This document shows positions 57,546 to 64,000 of a stretch of DNA of 64,000 nucleotides, one piece after another. The translations under genes were made by a program, and so were the position numbers. The stretch's first letter is position 1. Every line of letters begins with the position of its first letter. The stretch spans positions 3,906,001-3,970,000 of the forward strand of contig OU015677.1 of the NCBI GenBank assembly GCA_907165275.2, in the 5' to 3' direction. The notes under the pieces were generated by a model. The model ran no database searches and was not told the DNA's origin. It saw only the letters and a program-made list of their open reading frames with translations. This stretch comes from Zygaena filipendulae. Taxonomy: Eukaryota > Arthropoda > Insecta > Lepidoptera > Zygaenidae.

Positions 57546-58477
57546 TGATTACCTTCTCTCTGCTTGCGAGGAGTAATGCGACCAGAGAGCACACAGTGTT
57601 GTACTCACAGTGAATTTGGTTTGGCCGCCTGTACTTTCTGATTTGGCGCTATTTATTATTATTTATAATTTTTTTGGTATTATTTTACTTAGGGGGATTT
57701 AGGGGTTTTTGACGTAACCTTTAGGGGTAAATATTTTCGAGAGTTGGTAGCACTGAATGGTCTTTTGTTTTAGGACATGTATCTATGGCCATTGACGTTC
57801 AATAAATTAAAAAAAAATTGTGCCTGCTGAGTGCTGTGCTGACTGCTGTCAACTGTCAAGTGTCAAGATTCTCAAGAACGCAAGAAAGAAATACTTAAAA
57901 TTGTGAGAAAAACTTAATTGTACGTAAAATTCAATAGAATCTCATTCTCATTTGTACTAAATTTCTAATATTTACCTCGTCTAAGTTGCTGTCTCAAATT
58001 ACAAGTCGTAAGTATACATTTTTAATTAAGTATTGCATTAAAACCAATAAATCTATCTGTGAGGTTATGCCAAGTTTACCTATAATATTAGCACAAATTC
58101 AGAGCGGCGTGTGTTCTGAGTAAAATTACGCCGTTTAAAGCGTTGTGCGATATCAATGTACGAATATCACCACATATTTTATTGTTTGCAACAATATTAT
58201 GTAAAGTAACCGATGATATTCCAACATACTTATCATTTATCAGGATTATGTTTTGTTAGTTAGATCAAACAATAACACCACGATCTTAGGGTGGTAATAC
58301 ACTTATCGAGGATCTTTGTCCAGTGTACAGTGTAGGTATCAAATAAATTGGACGACTTCGTCAAATGTACTGTGAATACCGAAATTTGACCAAATACGTA
58401 TAATGACAACTGTACATTGGATAAAAATCTTTGATAGATATAATTGATAAATGTAATTCACCCTTATTTATATCTAA
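57546..58477. other. Upstream region of TMA7
   Basis: A non-coding first exon of TMA7 is expected here, because an acceptor (CTTCCATTAG) abuts the start codon. A candidate is the non-repeat 57835-57985, but no donor can be chosen. Confidence 0.3.
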
Positions 58478-58757
58478 TGCTTAGATCAAATAAAAACTAA
58501 GGACGGAACGTCTCGAACAATGAAGTTTGTTTTTTATTTTTTGACCGTTGACAACACAATATGGCAATTTTTCTAACTTAATTGTTGTGTCACCTCTATT
58601 AGCGGCAGAAGCTCAAACTGAAACTAAAAATGGAATAGTGTCTTTTCTTGTAAGTGTGTGCGTGCTTCTGTGTATGTGCACGGTGTGGTGTCTTTTTCTG
58701 GGCTTCACTTGTTTGTTCTATGTGTTCCGTCTTTACTTTTTATTTGGTCTGAGTACC
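58478..58757. mobile_element. MITE-like element, family H
   Basis: Inverted ends: AGATCAAATAAAAACTAAGG with GGAACGTCTCGAAC at the left, and GTTCCGTCTTTACTTTTT with TTTGGTCTGAG at the right. The left end also occurs at 36455-36500. Confidence 0.65.
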
Positions 58758-58966
58758 TAACATAGAAGTTACAAAAGTTAAAAGTTTCACACTGAGGTTA
58801 TTTTTTTGTGAAAAGATAAGTTTTGTTATATTACTATGTAAAGTTCTTGCTTGTGAAATCAGGAAAAAATCCTCAATCAAAAATTTCTAGTCTTTGTAGA
58901 ACAATGCTGCTATAATTCTATACTTTTGTTAAAAAAGTACATACATGTATTTTATACTTCCATTAG

Positions 58967-60120
<1,154 letters not shown>

Positions 60121-60192
60121 GAAGCAAAAGCCAAAGCAACACAAAAAGGTCCTATAGTACAAGGTGGTATAAAAAAATCGGGCAAGAAGTGA
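60121..60192 (+). CDS. TMA7: Translation machinery-associated protein 7, exon 2
   Basis: Follows a pyrimidine-rich TTTTTTATTTTCAG acceptor. 23 codons, EAKAKATQKGP then GGIKKSGKK, then TGA. This is the invariant C-terminus of the family. Joined with exon 1 the protein is 64 residues, the length I recall for the human protein. The junction keeps the frame (phase 0). Confidence 0.95.
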   Translation, partial: EAKAKATQKGPIVQGGIKKSGKK

Positions 60193-60250
60193 CACAATAT
60201 CTCCAATGAAACTGTATTTTTTAGGTTATAAAATTAAAATGTAAGAAAAA

Positions 60251-60256
60251 AATAAA
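60251..60256 (+). terminator. TMA7: TMA7 poly(A) signal
   Basis: AATAAA about 58 bases after the stop, followed by GTGTTTC. Confidence 0.7.
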
Positions 60257-61015
60257 TGTGTTTCAAAATTTCACTCTAGCCATTGCATGTTAAGAGGTCT
60301 TGGCCATCCATTGCCTACTATGTATTATATTTTACTTCCAATTGTAATAAAAAAATGTTTTCATCCAATTCTGAAAATGCTGCAAAATTTTTTTGTAACT
60401 GGGTAGGTAGGTATTTTAACCTTTGTGAAAGCTTATTATATCTTAATTTTCTAATGATAACTATATCAATATTTGCATTTATTTTTAATTATAATATTAA
60501 ATAACTTAACACAATAAAAGTTATCTATTACTAAAAAAAAGTTTTTTTTTTAATTCTCTTGGCTGTTTCCAATAGTTACTTTTGCTCCAAGTTTATTTTT
60601 TTATTTAAAAGTGGAATTTTATATTTTGCCGCGCTTTGTCATTCGTGAATGGTTACGATTTACGAATAGTTATTTCAAAGTAAAATTGGTTTATATCTAG
60701 TAGATATAGTATTTTTATTAATTAATGTACTCTCTAAATGAACTTTCTCTAATATCTAACTGCTCTAAGTATTTATATGTATATCCTAAACCTATCGCAT
60801 TTTGGTGATTTTTTTCTGGTTAGTTACATTACAATTTATTTGTTGGAATTAAATATTTTCTTTAAGTATACCTACATGATTAATTTAAGTCAAGTTTCTC
60901 AAATCGTCTATGAATGCTACAATCATTCAAAATTAATTATATGCGTAGATACATAGACGTTTATGTTCATTACCTTTGAGGATGATGTACATAACGTACT
61001 ATAGCTGCTAGGTAC
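60257..61015. other. Intergenic, no gene seen
   Basis: AT-rich. A 73-codon frame at 60283-60504 is without motifs. Confidence 0.4.
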
Positions 61016-61335
61016 ATAGGCCGTCTGCGCCGGGGTGCGGGGTGGTCACTTGTCAGCCTGCGCCCCCACTCTTGCCAACCAAAAAAACGCAATGAAATTT
61101 TAATGTTTTATTTATTTATTTCTTAAAATTCTGTTTGCTTCAAGTGCGGCGGCTATGACAAAGGGCGCACCGCTCTTTTGACTGGTGATGTTGCCATGGG
61201 AGTGTTGAATAAATTGAAATTATTAGTTGGTTGCAATGACCTTGGTATTAACTAGCGCTCGACTTGCGTGCGCCCCCTATGACTCTGCGCCCGGGTGCAG
61301 CCGCACCCCTTGAACCCCCGGGTAAAGACGGCCCT
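61016..61335. repeat. GC-rich repeat with loosely matching ends
   Basis: Left AGGCCGTCTGCGCCGGGGTGC and right GGGTAAAGACGGCCCTG are roughly complementary at AGG(G)CCGTC. Probably an old DNA transposon remnant. Confidence 0.35.
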
Positions 61336-61474
61336 GAATGCTTTGTCCTGAATGACTGACGGATCAACGCACAGACTAAACCGCTGATCGTAGAGACCTG
61401 AAACTTGGAGGGTGTGTTCTTTGTATGACATAGGCATCCGATAAGAAGGTTTTTTGAAAAGGGGTCGCAAGTTT

Positions 61475-61545
61475 AGGTAGGTATATGGAACAATTCCGCG
61501 GAAACTCCGAAATTATCGCGAGTGAAACCGCAGGACAGCTAGTAG
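61475..61545 (+). repeat. Helitron 3' end
   Basis: A short piece ending GAGTGAAACCGCAGGACAGCTAG, about 270 bases before the next coding exon. Confidence 0.6.
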
Positions 61546-61818
61546 TCAATAAAATTAAATAATTTTAAGAACCTTCTACCTAAGTCTTATCTAAACAAAT
61601 GAACTAACAAGATTTTTAGTAAATCAACAGCGATTAATTTTTATTGTTTTTTCCTTGATCCCCAACAAAGCGGTTCATTAATTCATATTAGGTATTTTAC
61701 ACTTGAACCCTAGCTGAGTCGACAAAAAGTCTTTATTTTTTGCAAAGTAGAGAAACTTTACTTTTTTCAGTTTATAGGTAACTACTAAAGCGTACCTAAG
61801 TACTTATCTAAGTTTAAG

Positions 61819-63270
61819 ATGAACTTCATAAAAAAAATATTTTGGAACCAACTTCAGGATAACCAAAAGAAAATGCTTGATGAAGACAACAATTTGTCAA
61901 ACGGAGACTTTATCGAACACCCTGAAAGTAGTTTTGTGGCTCGTGAAACCGCACACGCAAAGGTTGATTTAGAAAAATTGGATGAATTTGCCTCTGGTAA
62001 AACTGAGGTGCATCAAGCCAATTATACCAATACTGGAAATAATATCTTAACAGCTTCTGGTCTTCCTCGCGTTGTTGATAACAAAGATATATTACCAATT
62101 CGTATTGAATTAACCAGTAATGATATGCTTTGTTCACATGAAAATAAAACTTGGGATATAGATTGCAAGAAATCAGCTGTTGAAATCAATAAATATGAAC
62201 CAAGCTATAATGCATCAGTTGAGGGTTTGGATTCGAATACTAACATAGATTTAGACATTGTAGATGACAATGTTGAAATGGTTGAAGAAGTAAAAGATGT
62301 TGAATTTTTTAATCCTGAAGCATCGTCTAAAAGTAGTTTAACAGGAGAGATTTGTGTTTCATGTAATAATAATAATGAAGATAATAACGATACAAATAAT
62401 AATATTTTCAAGGAAGCCGCAAATTCACCTAAATATACCACGTTGACGAATGTTGTAATAACTACTGTGGCGGTAGAACATGAGTTTACAACTTACAACT
62501 ATAATTTTAAAACCGAAAACATCGCTTGTGAAACCAAAGAACATATTATCAATAGCTGTAAAGAAACAAATGATTCTAATTTAACAGACAATGAAATGAT
62601 TAAATTTGAAATCTTTGATGAAAGTAAGATTTCAAATTTTAAAATAATAAAACCAAATAATACAGTAGTTACTGCACATTGTGAAAGTTTAAATGGAGAA
62701 GCAAATGCAAATAATTTCATTGAAACGATTAGTATTAGCTCTACTGATGATAACTCTGAAAATTCAATATTTAGTATAAGCTCCAACGATAGTAGAATCG
62801 AAGATGGAGAGGATTCAGACTACTGCAGCGGATATAATTCGTCCGATTTCGAATTTATCACAGAGACTGAAGCTAAAAAAGCCGGTATTGCCTTCAAAGA
62901 TAACAAAGCTACTTTGAAACTCGTAGAAATCATGAAAGATTTAGATTCGGACAGCGATAAATTAGAAAAACTTAAAGATATACCTCCAGGACCTAAGGAT
63001 AGACATATTTCTAGAGCACCGAGTCGAAATTTCATAGATATCAATGACAATTATAGAGAAAGTCACCGGATACCGGAGGGTGATGCATTTTTGAATCTGT
63101 TTCAAGGGATATATGCACCCGCGATGCCAAGATCAATGTATTATATGGAGAACAAATCCACCCAGACAAGTCAACCAACGAACGCACGTCTCGATGGATT
63201 AGGCTTTGACGTTCAAATGCTGTGTCGGAGACATGACGTGGAAATTGAAACAAACGAGGAGCGTAAGTAA
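61819..63270 (+). CDS. Unrecognised acidic Asn/Ser-rich protein (exon, probably incomplete)
   Basis: 483 codons from the first ATG, with steady codon use and no stop, far beyond chance in such AT-rich DNA. The N-terminus (MNFIKKIFWNQLQDNQKKML) is a basic amphipathic stretch without a signal peptide or membrane segment. The middle is low-complexity acidic sequence with an Asn run near residues 190-200 and several Ser/Asp clusters. The C-terminal 130 residues look more ordered: EAKKAGIAFKD, DIPPGPKDRH, AFLNLFQGIYAP, STQTS, GFDVQMLCRRHDVE. A strong donor, GTAAGT at 63263, lies just before the in-frame TAA, so the true exon likely ends at 63262 and coding continues downstream, possibly outside the window. 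I do not recognise the family. Confidence 0.7.
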   Translation: MNFIKKIFWNQLQDNQKKMLDEDNNLSNGDFIEHPESSFVARETAHAKVDLEKLDEFASGKTEVHQANYTNTGNNILTASGLPRVVDNKDILPIRIELTSNDMLCSHENKTWDIDCKKSAVEINKYEPSYNASVEGLDSNTNIDLDIVDDNVEMVEEVKDVEFFNPEASSKSSLTGEICVSCNNNNEDNNDTNNNIFKEAANSPKYTTLTNVVITTVAVEHEFTTYNYNFKTENIACETKEHIINSCKETNDSNLTDNEMIKFEIFDESKISNFKIIKPNNTVVTAHCESLNGEANANNFIETISISSTDDNSENSIFSISSNDSRIEDGEDSDYCSGYNSSDFEFITETEAKKAGIAFKDNKATLKLVEIMKDLDSDSDKLEKLKDIPPGPKDRHISRAPSRNFIDINDNYRESHRIPEGDAFLNLFQGIYAPAMPRSMYYMENKSTQTSQPTNARLDGLGFDVQMLCRRHDVEIETNEERK

Positions 63271-64000
63271 TGAAACATTTGTATGTAATTTTTAACCGAC
63301 TTCCAAAAAGGCTGATATCACTATTTACGAAAGACGTGCTCCTGGCGCCAGACACGTAATATTCCGTTACTAAAAAATCACTGCACTTTTATCTACAAAA
63401 TATTTTATAAATGTACTTATAGATTAAAGTACACAACTCAGATTACTTACAGTACACACACACACACACACTGACAGTCCTTGAAGTTTTATATTTATCA
63501 GACCTAATGATCTATTTAAGCATTCCTAACACTAGAAGATATCATGCTTAAAGCGTGTGGCGCTGGAGGTAAGATAAGGCTACCAAAACATGGCGGTGAA
63601 AAGCTTAAGAATTTCATTTGTATGGAGCACAAAGCAAATAAATTAACTAGAGAGGACGTCATGTAGGCGGGGCAGGCGCGCCACCGTTGCAAAAGAAGTT
63701 AGGGCAGATGCTCTAACTTGCCCAAAACTTATTAGTATAGTATTTACCACAATATTCCCAAAACTGTGGATTTTGAAAACAGTGACTAAGCAAAAACATA
63801 ACCATAAAGCGTTTAATCATTTCCTTACGTTAGTGAATGTTTTGGTGCGTGATGAATAGTTTTGTGTACGAAAATCACCTGGCGACACTGGTTTTCATCT
63901 ATTTTCACACTAAATTAAGTTGATATCCATTCTATCTGTTATTTTCTGTTCTGTAGTATGAAGTGTCTCCGGGCTAATGTCCACTTAATTTTCATACTGA
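63271..64000. other. 3' flank or intron of the unknown gene
   Basis: Contains a CA microsatellite near 63456-63473. No second exon could be identified. Confidence 0.4.

Overview
This window looks like nuclear DNA from a moth or butterfly. Coding sequence is sparse and broken by introns. Most of the rest is AT-rich DNA packed with short non-autonomous transposons. The commonest repeat is a Helitron-like element that ends in a CCGCGG hairpin plus CTAG, a type I associate with Lepidoptera. No bacterial features, rRNA genes, CRISPR arrays or intact tRNA genes were seen.

The main gene is on the minus strand at 22781-32029. Four short exons (32029-31852, 31112-31001, 30445-30374, 29728-29568) translate, almost without gaps, into a divergent V-ATPase subunit D, the rotor shaft of the V1 sector. 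Downstream lie three tandem large exons (28733-27350, 27204-25224, 25106-22781). Each starts with an acceptor of the same phase, re-encodes the C-terminal helix of subunit D, and then runs into its own very long cysteine-rich acidic tail and its own stop. The gaps between them (145 and 117 bases) are too short to hold further upstream exons. The best reading is one gene with three alternative terminal exons, giving proteins of about 635, 835 and 950 residues against roughly 250 for ordinary subunit D. The tails share an order of parts: CxxC knuckles, a helical module, and a motif around DGTIxEEK. This is the most interesting system in the window.

Other genes: TMA7 (plus strand, two coding exons, 58967-59089 and 60121-60192, 64 residues) and an unrecognised acidic, Asn/Ser-rich coding exon at 61819-63262 or 63270 that probably continues past the window. 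Remnants of retroelement genes are a LINE reverse transcriptase (about 22470-21844), a Jockey/CR1-type LINE fragment (57251-57545) and a gypsy-type protease (44874-44221).

Region by region: 1-20 kb is a gene-free repeat field with Helitrons, four MITE families, a foldback element and nested insertions. 20.9-22.6 kb is a triple-nested insertion. 22.6-32 kb is the V-ATPase D-like gene. 32-58 kb is again repeat-dominated, with a duplicated unit of about 670 bp at 33-34 kb and many MITEs. 58-60.3 kb holds TMA7, and 61.8-63.3 kb holds the unknown exon. No functional link between the three genes is visible beyond proximity. Gene names rest on recalled family sequence; no database search was possible.
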